Part shown: piece by piece, positions 7,543 through 15,807 of the stretch | Numbering within the stretch: the stretch's first letter is position 1 | Layout: each line of letters begins with the position of its first letter | Assembly (NCBI GenBank): GCA_041686955.1 | Contig: JAWLCV010000014.1 | Coordinates: 7,689 to 71,688, forward strand | Source: UBA7803 sp041686955 | Lineage (GTDB): Bacteria; Pseudomonadota; Gammaproteobacteria; Pseudomonadales; Azotimanducaceae | DNA: 64,000 nucleotides | Direction: 5' to 3' | The notes under the pieces: generated by a model | Told to the model about the DNA's origin: nothing | What the model saw: only the letters and a program-made list of their open reading frames with translations | Database searches by the model: none | Program-made: the position numbers and the translations under genes

Positions 7543-10140
7543 CTACTCCTCGCCGCCCTCCGCGCCGGCGTCTTCGCCGCCGTTGCCGTTGTTCTCTTCC
7601 TCCGATTCGACGATGCGCTGCACGCCCACCAGCCGCTCCTCACCCTTCAGATCGATGAGCTTCACCCCCTGGGTGTTGCGGCTGAGCAGCGACACTTCGT
7701 CCGCCTTGGTGCGCACCAGGGTGCCGAGATCGCTGATGAGCATGATCTCGTCGCCCGAGAACACCTGAATGGCCCCCACCAGCGGCCCGTTGCGCTGGCT
7801 GGCCTGCATGCCGATGACGCCCTGAGTGCCCCGGCCTTTGACCGGGAACTCCTCCACCGCGGTGCGCTTGCCGAAGCCGTGCTCGCTGGCCGTGAGCACG
7901 AAGCCGCCGGGCTGGGGAATGATCAGCGAGATCACCCGGTGTCCGCCGAGCAGGCGGATGCCGCGCACGCCCCGGGCACCGCGCCCCATGACCCGCACGT
8001 CGGACTCCTTGAAGCGCACCGCCTTGCCGGAGCTCGCCATCAGCAGCACGTCGCAGTGGCCGTCGGTGAGCGCCGCGCCCACCAGGGTGTTGCCCTCCTC
8101 CAGCTCCAGGGCGATGAGCCCGCTCGAGCGCGGCCGGGAGAACTGGGAGAGCTCCGTCTTCTTCACGGTGCCGTTGGCGGTGGCCATGAACACGAACGAC
8201 CCCTCGGAATATTCCTTGATGGGCAGAATCGCCGTGATCCACTCGTCCGTCACCAGCGGCAGCATGTTCACCAGGGGCCGGCCCTTGGCGCCGCGGCCGG
8301 CTTGGGGAATCCGGTAGACCTTCAGCCAGTAGACCTTGCCCAGATTGGAAAAGCACAGCAGGGTGTCGTGGGAGTGGGCCACCAGCAGGTGCTGAACGAA
8401 GTCCTCGTCCTTCACCGAGGTGGCGGCGCGCCCGCGCCCGCCGCGGCGCTGGGCCTGGTAGCTGTCCAGGGGCTGGGTCTTCGCGTAGCCGTGGTGGGAG
8501 ATGGTCACCACCAGATCCTCCTCGTGGATGAGGTCCTCCACGGTGAGGTCCTCCTGGGAGGAGAGGATCTCGGTGCGGCGGTCGTCGCCGTAGGCCTCGC
8601 GGATGGCGGCGAGCTCCTCGGTGATCACCTGCAGCAGCCGCTGCGCGGACGCCAGGATGTCCTGCAGATCGGCGATCTCGTCGAGGATGCCCTGGTAGTC
8701 CTCGAGCAGCTTGTCCTGCTCCAGCGCCGTCAGCCGCTGCAGACGCATGTCCAGGATGGCCTGAGCCTGCTCCTCCGAGAGGAAGTACTGGCCGTCGCGG
8801 AAGCCGTAGGCGTCGGACAGGCCGTCGGGCCGGCAGGCATCGCTGCCCGCCCGGGCCAGCAGCGCCTGCACCGCGTCGGACTGCCAGCCGCGGCTCATGA
8901 GCGCCGCCCGCGCCTCCGCCGCCCCCGGCGAGGCCTTGATGAGCTCGATCACCGCGTCGATGTTGGCCAGCGCCACCGCCTGACCTTCCAGGATATGGCC
9001 GCGCTGGCGGGCCCGCCGCAGCAGGTAGATGCTGCGCCGGGTCACCACTTCCTTGCGGTGCTGGACGAACGCCTCGAGCATCTGCTTCAGGTTCAGCACC
9101 CGGGGCTGGCCGTTCACCAGCGCCACGCAGTTGATGCCGAACACCGTCTGAAGCTGGGTCTGGCTGTAGAGGTTGTTGAGCACCACCTCCCCGGAATCGC
9201 CCCGGCGCACCTCGATCACCACCCTGAGACCTTCCTTGTCGGACTCGTCGCGCAGCTCGGTGATGCCCTCGATCTTCTTCTCTTTCACCAGCTCGGCGAT
9301 GCGCTCGATGAGCCGGGCCTTGTTGAGCTGGTAGGGCAGCTCGGTGATGACGATGACGTCCCGGTTGGCCTTCTCGTCGCGCACCACTTCCGCCCGGGCC
9401 CGCACGTAGATGCGGCCGCGGCCGGTGCGGTAGGCCTCGACGATTCCGGCCCGGCCGTTGATGATGGCGGCGGTGGGGAAGTCGGGCCCCTGAATCAGCT
9501 CCATCAGCTCGTCGATGCTGACGGACGGGTTCCTCAGCAGCTCGAGGCAGCCGTCCACCACCTCCCGCAGGTTGTGGGGCGGAATGTTGGTGGCCATGCC
9601 GACGGCGATCCCCGAGCTGCCGTTCACCAGCAGGTTCGGCACCCGGGTGGGCAGCACGTCCGGCATGGTGAGGGTGTCGTCGTAGTTCGGAATGAAGTCC
9701 ACCGTCTCCTTGTCGAGATCGGACAAGAGCTCCGAGGCGATCCGGGCCATCCGCACCTCGGTGTAGCGCATGGCCGCGGGCGGATCGCCGTCCACCGAGC
9801 CGAAGTTGCCCTGGCCGTCCACCAGCGGATAACGCATGGAGAACTCCTGAGCCATGCGCACCACGGTGTCGTAGATGGCCACGTCGCCGTGGGGGTGGTA
9901 CTTGCCCATGACCTCACCCACCACCCGGGCGGACTTCATGTAGGGCCGGTTCCAGGTGTTGTTCAGCTCGCTCATGGTGAACAGCACCCGCCGATGCACG
10001 GGCTTCAGACCGTCGCGCACGTCGGGCAGCGCCCGGCCGACGATGACGCTCATGGCGTAGTCGAGATACGACTGCTTGAGCTCGTCCTCGATGTTGACCG
10101 GAATTATCTCCCGGCCCTGATCAGACCCCAGATCGGACAT
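7543..10140 (-). CDS. gyrA: DNA gyrase subunit A
   Basis: An 865-residue type IIA topoisomerase subunit: DNA breakage domain with the catalytic Tyr in AMRYTEVRMA, then six-bladed C-terminal DNA-wrapping domain with a GyrA box (QRRGGRGR) and an acidic tail. The quinolone region reads GDVAIYD, with Val87 at the position equal to E. coli Ser83; see findings. It is the first gene of the long minus-strand run and probably has its own promoter in the spacer shared with mtaD. Confidence 0.99.
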   Translation of the reverse strand: MSDLGSDQGREIIPVNIEDELKQSYLDYAMSVIVGRALPDVRDGLKPVHRRVLFTMSELNNTWNRPYMKSARVVGEVMGKYHPHGDVAIYDTVVRMAQEFSMRYPLVDGQGNFGSVDGDPPAAMRYTEVRMARIASELLSDLDKETVDFIPNYDDTLTMPDVLPTRVPNLLVNGSSGIAVGMATNIPPHNLREVVDGCLELLRNPSVSIDELMELIQGPDFPTAAIINGRAGIVEAYRTGRGRIYVRARAEVVRDEKANRDVIVITELPYQLNKARLIERIAELVKEKKIEGITELRDESDKEGLRVVIEVRRGDSGEVVLNNLYSQTQLQTVFGINCVALVNGQPRVLNLKQMLEAFVQHRKEVVTRRSIYLLRRARQRGHILEGQAVALANIDAVIELIKASPGAAEARAALMSRGWQSDAVQALLARAGSDACRPDGLSDAYGFRDGQYFLSEEQAQAILDMRLQRLTALEQDKLLEDYQGILDEIADLQDILASAQRLLQVITEELAAIREAYGDDRRTEILSSQEDLTVEDLIHEEDLVVTISHHGYAKTQPLDSYQAQRRGGRGRAATSVKDEDFVQHLLVAHSHDTLLCFSNLGKVYWLKVYRIPQAGRGAKGRPLVNMLPLVTDEWITAILPIKEYSEGSFVFMATANGTVKKTELSQFSRPRSSGLIALELEEGNTLVGAALTDGHCDVLLMASSGKAVRFKESDVRVMGRGARGVRGIRLLGGHRVISLIIPQPGGFVLTASEHGFGKRTAVEEFPVKGRGTQGVIGMQASQRNGPLVGAIQVFSGDEIMLISDLGTLVRTKADEVSLLSRNTQGVKLIDLKGEERLVGVQRIVESEEENNGNGGEDAGAEGGEE

Positions 10141-10227
10141 ACGTTCGCATCGTTGAAAAAGCCAGGCATTTTACCATGGCGGGCCGGCGATACTGAGCTT
10201 TTTGGCGGCGGCGGGTATAATCCGGCG
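10141..10227. promoter_or_regulatory. Divergent gyrA / mtaD promoter region
   Basis: On the plus strand a perfect TATAAT lies at 10216-10221, only 6 nt before the mtaD ATG, so transcription could start at or beside that codon. On the minus strand TAAAAT (10173 down to 10168) would give gyrA a leader of about 20 nt. No good -35 hexamer is visible for either. The -10 matches are direct observations; activity is inferred. Confidence 0.5.
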
Positions 10228-11547
10228 ATGCCGAACGCCGACAGCCCGTTCATCGTCGACGCCCGCTGGGTGCTTCCCATGGCCCCGGCCGAGCAGGTGC
10301 TCGAACAGGGCAGCGTGGCGGTGGCGAACGGCCGCATCGTGGCGGTCGGCCCCCGCGAAGCGGTGCACGCCGCCCATCCCGATGCCAACGTGGTGAGCCT
10401 TCCCGAGCACGTGCTGCTGCCGGGGCTGGTGAACGCCCACGGCCACGCCGCCATGACCCTGCTGCGGGGCTACGCCCCGGACGCCCCCCTCACCGAGTGG
10501 CTCAACGACCACATCTGGCCCCTGGAGCGACGCCTGGTGGGCCCCGACTTCGTTCGCGACGGCACCCGCTTGGCGGTGGCGGAGATGATCCGGAGCGGCA
10601 CCACCTGCTTCGCCGACATGTACTTCTTCCCCGAGATCGCCGCCGAGGTGGCCCGGGCCGCCGGGGTGCGCTGCCAGGTCGCCTTTCCCATCATCGCCTT
10701 CCCCAACGCCTGGAGCGACGACGCCGAGGAGGCCATGCACAAAGGCATGGCACTCCACGACGATTACCGCAATCACCCCCTGGTGCGGGTGGCCTTCGGC
10801 CCCCACGCCGCCTACAGCGTCGACCGCACCGACCTGGAACGGGTGCTCATGTACTCCGAGGAGCTCGACGCGGCGGTGCACATCCATCTCCACGAGACGG
10901 CGGCGGAGGTGGCCGAGGCGCGCAGCCGGCACGGCGCGAGCTGGATCGAGATCCTCGCCGAGATCGGCCTGCTCGGCCCACGGCTGCAGGCGGCGCACGT
11001 CACCCAGGTGACGGAAGCCGAGACGGCGCTGCTGGGCGAGGCCCGGGTGCACGTGGTGCACTGCCCCCATTCCAACCTGAAGCTCGCCAGCGGGGTCTGC
11101 CCCGTGGAGCGGCTGTGGGAGGCGGGGGTGAACGTGGCGCTCGGCACCGACGGGGCGGCCAGCAACGACGGGCTGGACCTTCTGGACGAAGCGCGCCTGG
11201 CGAGCCTGCTCGCCAAGCTGACCGGGAACGACGCCCGCGCGCTGCCCGAGGCCCGGGCCCTGGAAATGGCCACCCTGGGAGGCGCCCGGGCGCTCGGCCT
11301 GGAGAACGAGATCGGCAGCCTGGAGCCCGGCAAGCTCGCCGACATGATCGCCGTGGATCTCGGCGCGCTGCGCTTCCAGCCGATCTACGATCCCGTGGGC
11401 GCGCTGGTGCACACCGCCGCCGGCAGCGCCGTGAGCCACGCCTGGGTGGCGGGCCGCCCGCTGCTCGCCGAGGGCGAGCTCACCACCCTGGACGAGGCGG
11501 AGTGCGTGCGGGCGGCACGGGTCTGGCAGGAGCGGGTGCGAGCGTGA
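10228..11547 (+). CDS. mtaD: 5-methylthioadenosine / S-adenosylhomocysteine deaminase (TRZ/ATZ family)
   Basis: A 439-residue amidohydrolase. Metal-binding motifs are present: NAHGHAAM early, HLHET and AHVTQ in the middle and GTDGAASND late. MtaD-type enzymes deaminate methylthioadenosine or S-adenosylhomocysteine; in Pseudomonas the enzyme serves methylthioadenosine salvage. The gene is divergent from gyrA and followed by ubiG, the same neighbourhood as in Pseudomonas. A longer open frame extends upstream across antisense gyrA but is an artefact of GC bias. Confidence 0.88.
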   Translation: MPNADSPFIVDARWVLPMAPAEQVLEQGSVAVANGRIVAVGPREAVHAAHPDANVVSLPEHVLLPGLVNAHGHAAMTLLRGYAPDAPLTEWLNDHIWPLERRLVGPDFVRDGTRLAVAEMIRSGTTCFADMYFFPEIAAEVARAAGVRCQVAFPIIAFPNAWSDDAEEAMHKGMALHDDYRNHPLVRVAFGPHAAYSVDRTDLERVLMYSEELDAAVHIHLHETAAEVAEARSRHGASWIEILAEIGLLGPRLQAAHVTQVTEAETALLGEARVHVVHCPHSNLKLASGVCPVERLWEAGVNVALGTDGAASNDGLDLLDEARLASLLAKLTGNDARALPEARALEMATLGGARALGLENEIGSLEPGKLADMIAVDLGALRFQPIYDPVGALVHTAAGSAVSHAWVAGRPLLAEGELTTLDEAECVRAARVWQERVRA

Positions 11548-11561
11548 GCGAGGAACGAGTC

Positions 11562-12254
11562 ATGAACGTCGACCGGCAGGAAATCGCCAAGTTCGAGGCC
11601 CTGGCCAGCCGCTGGTGGGATCCGGAGGGCGACTTCCGGCCGCTGCACGACATCAACCCGGTGCGTCTGGGCTACGTGGCGGAACGGTCGGACCTGACCG
11701 CCGGGCCGGTCCTCGACGTGGGCTGCGGCGGCGGCATTCTCACCGAAGCCCTGACCCGGGCCGGAGCCCGGGTGACCGGGATCGACATGGCGGGCTCGCC
11801 GCTCTCGGTGGCGCGGCTGCACGCGCTGGACACCGGCATGGACATCGAGTACGTCGCCACCACGGCCGAGGCCCTGGCCCTGGAGCGGCCCGCCGCCTTC
11901 ACCACCATCACCTGCATGGAGATGCTCGAGCACGTCCCCGACTACCCCTCCACGGTGCAGGCCTGCGCCGATCTCGCGGCTCCCGGGGGGCAGCTCTTCT
12001 TCTCCACCATCAACCGCAACCCCAAGGCCTACCTGCTGGCCGTGGTGGGGGCCGAGTACGTGCTGGGGCTGCTGCCCAAAGGTACACACGACTACGACAA
12101 GTTCATCAAGCCCCACGAGCTGGCCACGGCGGTGCGCCGGGCCGGGCTCGTGGTTCAGGACATCCGGGGCATCGGTTACAACCCCTTCACCCGCAGCGCC
12201 CGGCTCACCCACGACGTCGACGTGAACTATCTGCTCCATGCCAGCAAACCCTGA
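11562..12254 (+). CDS. ubiG: Ubiquinone biosynthesis O-methyltransferase
   Basis: A 230-residue SAM-dependent methyltransferase that carries out both O-methylations of ubiquinone synthesis. Motif I reads VLDVGCGGGILTE and the C-terminus ends in the family-typical DVDVNYLLHA. ATG 11562 is chosen because AGGAA lies 7-8 nt upstream; an alternative GTG at 11544 overlaps the mtaD stop. Its 3' end overlaps the next gene by 17 nt. In Pseudomonas mupP follows ubiG; here it is absent. Confidence 0.95.
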   Translation: MNVDRQEIAKFEALASRWWDPEGDFRPLHDINPVRLGYVAERSDLTAGPVLDVGCGGGILTEALTRAGARVTGIDMAGSPLSVARLHALDTGMDIEYVATTAEALALERPAAFTTITCMEMLEHVPDYPSTVQACADLAAPGGQLFFSTINRNPKAYLLAVVGAEYVLGLLPKGTHDYDKFIKPHELATAVRRAGLVVQDIRGIGYNPFTRSARLTHDVDVNYLLHASKP

Positions 12255-13053
12255 CTACCCCGAGCTCGAGGCGGGCCGCGCCCACTGGCGCTATCAGCCC
12301 GCCGCCGACTGCCTGGCCGACCGGGTGATCCTGATCACCGGGGCCGGCGACGGCATCGGCCGCTGCGCCGCCAAGACGTTCGCCAGCTACGGCGCCCACG
12401 TGATCCTGCTGGGCCGTACCCGCAGCAAGCTGGAGGCGGTCTTCGACTGGATCGACGCCAACACCGCCACCCGGCCGGTGATCGTGCCCTGCGACCTGGA
12501 GGCCCTGGACGACACCTCCGCCAGCGCCCTGGTGGAGGCGGTGTTCGACGAGTTCGGCCGGCTGGATGGGCTGCTGCACAACGCCTCCCTGCTCGGCCCC
12601 CGGGTGCCGGTGGCCCATTACGCCACCGCGGAATGGCAACGGGTCATGCACGTGAACGCCTTCGCCCCGTTCCTGCTCACCCGCTCGCTGCTCGGGCTGC
12701 TGTCTCAGCCGGCCGGCGGGGACGCCTCGGTGGTGTTCACCTCCTCCAGCGTGGGCCGCCAGGGCCGGGCGTACTGGGGCGCCTACGCGGTCTCCAAGTT
12801 CGCCCTGGAGGGGCTCAGCCAGGTGCTCGCCGACGAGCACGAGCACGCCGGGCGGATCCGCTTCAACACCCTGAACCCCGGCGCCACCCGAACGGCCATG
12901 CGGGCCGCCGCCTATCCCGGCGAGAACCCGGCCGAAGTAGCCACCCCCGAGCAGAAGATGGACATCTATCTGTACCTGTTCGAGGCGGCATCGCGGCACG
13001 TGAACGGCGCCGCCCTGGACGCCCGCACCTGGGAAGGTCCGCAGGCTCCCTGA
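12238..13053 (+). CDS. YciK-type short-chain dehydrogenase/reductase
   Basis: A 271-residue SDR protein. The cofactor loop is ITGAGDGIGR, and the catalytic Ser-Tyr-Lys set is visible in SSSVGRQG and YAVSKFAL. It matches the YciK family found beside ubiG in Pseudomonas. The substrate is unknown. It starts within the 3' end of ubiG (17-nt overlap), so it is probably in the same transcript. A small TGCCG/CGGCA hairpin follows the stop. Confidence 0.85.
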   Translation: MPANPDYPELEAGRAHWRYQPAADCLADRVILITGAGDGIGRCAAKTFASYGAHVILLGRTRSKLEAVFDWIDANTATRPVIVPCDLEALDDTSASALVEAVFDEFGRLDGLLHNASLLGPRVPVAHYATAEWQRVMHVNAFAPFLLTRSLLGLLSQPAGGDASVVFTSSSVGRQGRAYWGAYAVSKFALEGLSQVLADEHEHAGRIRFNTLNPGATRTAMRAAAYPGENPAEVATPEQKMDIYLYLFEAASRHVNGAALDARTWEGPQAP

Positions 13054-13135
13054 CACTCCTGCCGTATCGGCAAGCTACTGGTCCAGCCGGGCTCGACCGC
13101 CTAGACTGCGCCGAGCAGCCGAAGGAACCCTCGCC

Positions 13136-13951
13136 ATGACGCCCATCATCCGCCTGGAGCCCGCCGATCCGGTTCGGCACATCGACGCCCGGGTGGCCCT
13201 GACCCTGAACCAGGCGCTGCACCGTCACCTGGAGCCCGCGGCGGTGCTGGAAGTGCTCTGGAGCCAGGCCGGCAGCCTGGTGCAGGCGTCGGGACTCAGC
13301 TACCGCCACGGGCGCCGGGGCCTGGAGCTCGCGTTCGGCGGCGGCGGCCACACGGCCACCTACACCCTGAGTCACGACGAAGGTTTTCTGGGGGAGCTGA
13401 CCCTGCACTTCCGCCGGCCGGCGCCGGAGCACGCGCTGGCGGCCGCCGAGGATCTGGTCGCCCTGGCGGTGCCCGCGCTGCGCAACGCTCTGGCCCACCA
13501 CGCAGCGGGCCGCGCCGCTGCCGGCATGGAAGATGCCGACCTCGCCGGGCCCGCCGGCGAGGACGCCCTGGTGCTGGTGGCCATCGACGATCTGGATGCC
13601 TTCCGCGCGCGCCACGGGGAAGTCTGGACCCAGATGATGGTGCAGACGGCGCAGACTCAGATCCGCGAGGGCCTGCGCCGGGCCGACAGCGTGTTCATGA
13701 TCGAAGAGGGGCTGCTGGCGGTGCTGTTGCCCGCCACCAGCCAAGCCGCGGCCCTGGAGGTGGCGGCCAAGATCCGCGTCCTGGTGGCGGGGCTGCACCT
13801 GCGCCACCGCACCGTCACCAGCCAGCTCAGCGCCTGCATGGGGGTTACCGGCGCCGGCCCCGGGCAGAGCCCCGACGACGTGCTGAAGCGGGCCCGGCAA
13901 GCGCTGGCCCGGGCGCGGGAGGATGGGGCGAGCAGTATAAGGGCGAGTTAG
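13136..13951 (+). CDS. Degenerate GGDEF-domain protein with N-terminal sensory-like region
   Basis: A 271-residue protein. The C-terminal half (about residues 140-265) has the fold pattern of a diguanylate cyclase, with the D-x-F-x-x-x-H segment and RRADSVF before the active-site turn, but the signature GGDEF is replaced by EEGLL, so catalysis is unlikely. Residues about 25-130 resemble a GAF-like sensor. A Shine-Dalgarno-like AAGGAA precedes ATG 13136. It may be an effector or a structural regulator. No homologue was recognised by name. Confidence 0.7.
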   Translation: MTPIIRLEPADPVRHIDARVALTLNQALHRHLEPAAVLEVLWSQAGSLVQASGLSYRHGRRGLELAFGGGGHTATYTLSHDEGFLGELTLHFRRPAPEHALAAAEDLVALAVPALRNALAHHAAGRAAAGMEDADLAGPAGEDALVLVAIDDLDAFRARHGEVWTQMMVQTAQTQIREGLRRADSVFMIEEGLLAVLLPATSQAAALEVAAKIRVLVAGLHLRHRTVTSQLSACMGVTGAGPGQSPDDVLKRARQALARAREDGASSIRAS

Positions 13952-13966
13952 CTGGTCGGGTCGCAG

Positions 13967-14056
13967 TCCGTTTTCCGCTGTCCGCTTTCCGCAGGAGGGT
14001 CGTCGCGAGATTCTAGGGATAGCGCTCTAGCGGATGGCGGATGGCGGATAGCGGAT
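13967..14056. repeat. Heptamer-armed intergenic repeat, copy 1
   Basis: The gap between two convergent genes holds a left arm of TCCGNNN heptamers (13967-13992) and a complementary right arm of GCGGATR units (14030-14056), which can fold into a long imperfect hairpin. The intervening core at 14002-14030 matches the core of copy 3 in inverted orientation at 23 of 29 positions. It may act as a bidirectional terminator. Confidence 0.75.
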
Positions 14057-14060
14057 TGCG

Positions 14061-15095
14061 CTATCCCAGCTTCGGATACGGCAGCAACAACGACTGCTCC
14101 CCCTTGCCGCGGCGGGCGCGGCGGCGGGGCAACGTGAGGGGCAGGCCGAGCAGCCGATAGAGCGCCTTCAGGTCGTCCTCGCCCAGCTCGCGCTGCTGGC
14201 CGTTGCGCAGGGTGGAAGGCAGCACCACCGGCCCGAACCGAACCCGCTTCAGGCGGCTCACCGTCAGGCCCGCGCTCTCGAACAGCCGCCGCACCTCGCG
14301 GTTGCGCCCTTCCATCAGCACCACGTGATACCAGTGATTGTGGCCGGAGCCGTTGTAGTACTGGATGTCGCTGAAGTGCAGCAGCTCGCCCTCCACGTCC
14401 ACACCTTCCTTCAGCGCCCGCTGCTGCGCCTCGTCCAGGCGACCGTTCACCCGAACGGCGTACTCGCGGTCCAGGCCCGTGGAGGGGTGCATCATGCGGT
14501 GCGCCAGAGCTCCGTCGTTGGTGAGCAGCAGCAGCCCCGAGGTCTGGACGTCCAGGCGCCCGACGGAGATCCAACGTCCCGCGCGCAACGGCGGCAGGTC
14601 GTCGAAGACGGTGCGCCGGCCTTCCGGGTCGTGGCGGGTGCAGATGACGCCCGCGGGCTTGTTCAGCACCAGCACACGGCAACCGTCGGCGGGGGCCCGG
14701 TTCACCGGCTTGCCGTCCACGGCGATGGCGTCGTCGGCGGCCACCCGCTGCCCGGTATGAGCCGCCTCGCCGTTGACGGTCACCCGGCCGTCGGCGATCC
14801 ACTGCTCCATCTGCCGGCGCGAGCCGAGGCCCAGCTCCGCCAGCAGCTTTTGCAGCTTTTCCGGGGGGTGAGCGTGCTCGGTGCCGCGGGTGCGTTCAGC
14901 GCCGCGGGGGCGTTCAGCGCCGCGGGAACGTGGGGAGGCGGACGATTTCCGCGGAGGGTGCCTCTTCGTCGGCTTCGTCGCGGGCTTCTTCGCCGCGGGC
15001 TTCTTCGCCGCCGGCTTGGCCGCCGGCCTGGCCGCCCTGGCTTTCGTCCGCCGGCTCGGCGTTGCGGGCTTCTTCGGTTTCTTGCTGGGCGGCAT
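14061..15095 (-). CDS. rluB: 23S rRNA pseudouridine synthase RluB/RsuA family
   Basis: A 344-residue enzyme: an N-terminal Lys/Ala/Pro-rich tail (residues 1 to about 75, with AAKKPAAKKPA repeats), an S4 RNA-binding domain (about 76-135) and a RsuA-type pseudouridine synthase domain with the catalytic Asp in GRLDVQTSG. Family members modify 23S rRNA position 2605. No ATG, GTG or TTG lies between the S4 domain and the tail, so the start must be inside scpB; ATG 15095 is the best candidate and gives a 182-nt overlap. Position after scpA-scpB is conserved. Confidence 0.88.
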   Translation of the reverse strand: MPPSKKPKKPATPSRRTKARAARPAAKPAAKKPAAKKPATKPTKRHPPRKSSASPRSRGAERPRGAERTRGTEHAHPPEKLQKLLAELGLGSRRQMEQWIADGRVTVNGEAAHTGQRVAADDAIAVDGKPVNRAPADGCRVLVLNKPAGVICTRHDPEGRRTVFDDLPPLRAGRWISVGRLDVQTSGLLLLTNDGALAHRMMHPSTGLDREYAVRVNGRLDEAQQRALKEGVDVEGELLHFSDIQYYNGSGHNHWYHVVLMEGRNREVRRLFESAGLTVSRLKRVRFGPVVLPSTLRNGQQRELGEDDLKALYRLLGLPLTLPRRRARRGKGEQSLLLPYPKLG

Positions 15096-15807
15096 CGGCT
15101 TGCGCGGGCTCGTCCTCGATTTGATGTTCGGCGGCCTCGGCGGCCTCCGGGGATGTGGCGGCGGATGGCGCGTGCTCGTCCGGCTCGCCAGCCGGCTCGC
15201 CAGCCGGCTCGCCGACCGCGGCACCGGGTTCCGGGCTTTCCTCCACCACCAGCGGCTCGATGAGCGCGCGGATCTCGGCCAGCGGCGGCAACTGGTCCAG
15301 GCTCTTCAGGTTGAAGTAGTCCAGGAACGCTTTGGTGGTGCCGTACAGGCTGGGCTTTCCCGGTACCTCGCGCTGTCCGACCACGCGAATCCAGCCGCGT
15401 TCCAGCAGCGTGCGCATGATGTTCTGGCTCACCGCCACGCCGCGCACTTCCTCGATGTCGCCCCGGGTCACCGGCTGCTTGTAGGCGACCAGCGCCAGGG
15501 TCTCGAGCAGGGCCCGGGAGTAGCGCGGCGGCTTTTCCTCCCACAGCCGACTCACCCATTCGGCCAGTTCGTGGCGCACCTGATAGCGGTAGCCGGAGGC
15601 CACGCGCTTCAGCTCGTAGCCGCGGCCTTCGGCCTCCGCCTCGAGCGCCTGCAGGGTGTCGCGGATCTGCGCGCGGCCCTCCTCGGAATCGAGCTCGCCG
15701 TGGGCGAACAGCCGGGTGAGCTGATCCACGGTCAGCGGCTCGTCGGCGGCCATCAGCGCGGCCTCGACGATCTGCTTCAGCTTGCCCGGGTCGATGACGT
15801 CACTCAT
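14914..15807 (-). CDS. scpB: Segregation and condensation protein B
   Basis: A 297-residue kleisin-interacting protein with two winged-helix domains (residues about 5-175), as in YALVAYKQPVTRGDIEEVRG, that together with ScpA and Smc forms the condensin for chromosome segregation. It carries an unusually long Glu/Ala/Gly-rich C-terminal tail of about 100 residues. The last 60 of these are encoded in the same DNA as the basic tail of RluB, in another frame. It overlaps scpA by 8 nt. Confidence 0.93.
   Translation of the reverse strand: MSDVIDPGKLKQIVEAALMAADEPLTVDQLTRLFAHGELDSEEGRAQIRDTLQALEAEAEGRGYELKRVASGYRYQVRHELAEWVSRLWEEKPPRYSRALLETLALVAYKQPVTRGDIEEVRGVAVSQNIMRTLLERGWIRVVGQREVPGKPSLYGTTKAFLDYFNLKSLDQLPPLAEIRALIEPLVVEESPEPGAAVGEPAGEPAGEPDEHAPSAATSPEAAEAAEHQIEDEPAQADAAQQETEEARNAEPADESQGGQAGGQAGGEEARGEEARDEADEEAPSAEIVRLPTFPRR

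Noticed and set aside
7525..10227. Very long open plus-strand frame antisense to gyrA, joined in frame to mtaD
   Set aside because: It is the shadow of GC-rich codon usage in gyrA: His/Val/Leu/Gly-rich sequence without family motifs. The mtaD protein family begins at 10228.
11544..11561. GTG start for ubiG overlapping the mtaD stop
   Set aside because: It is possible, but ATG 11562 has a better-spaced Shine-Dalgarno (AGGAA) and fits the family N-terminus.
13967..14056. CRISPR array
   Set aside because: The 7-nt units are contiguous and have no spacers of 25-40 nt; there are no cas genes in the window.
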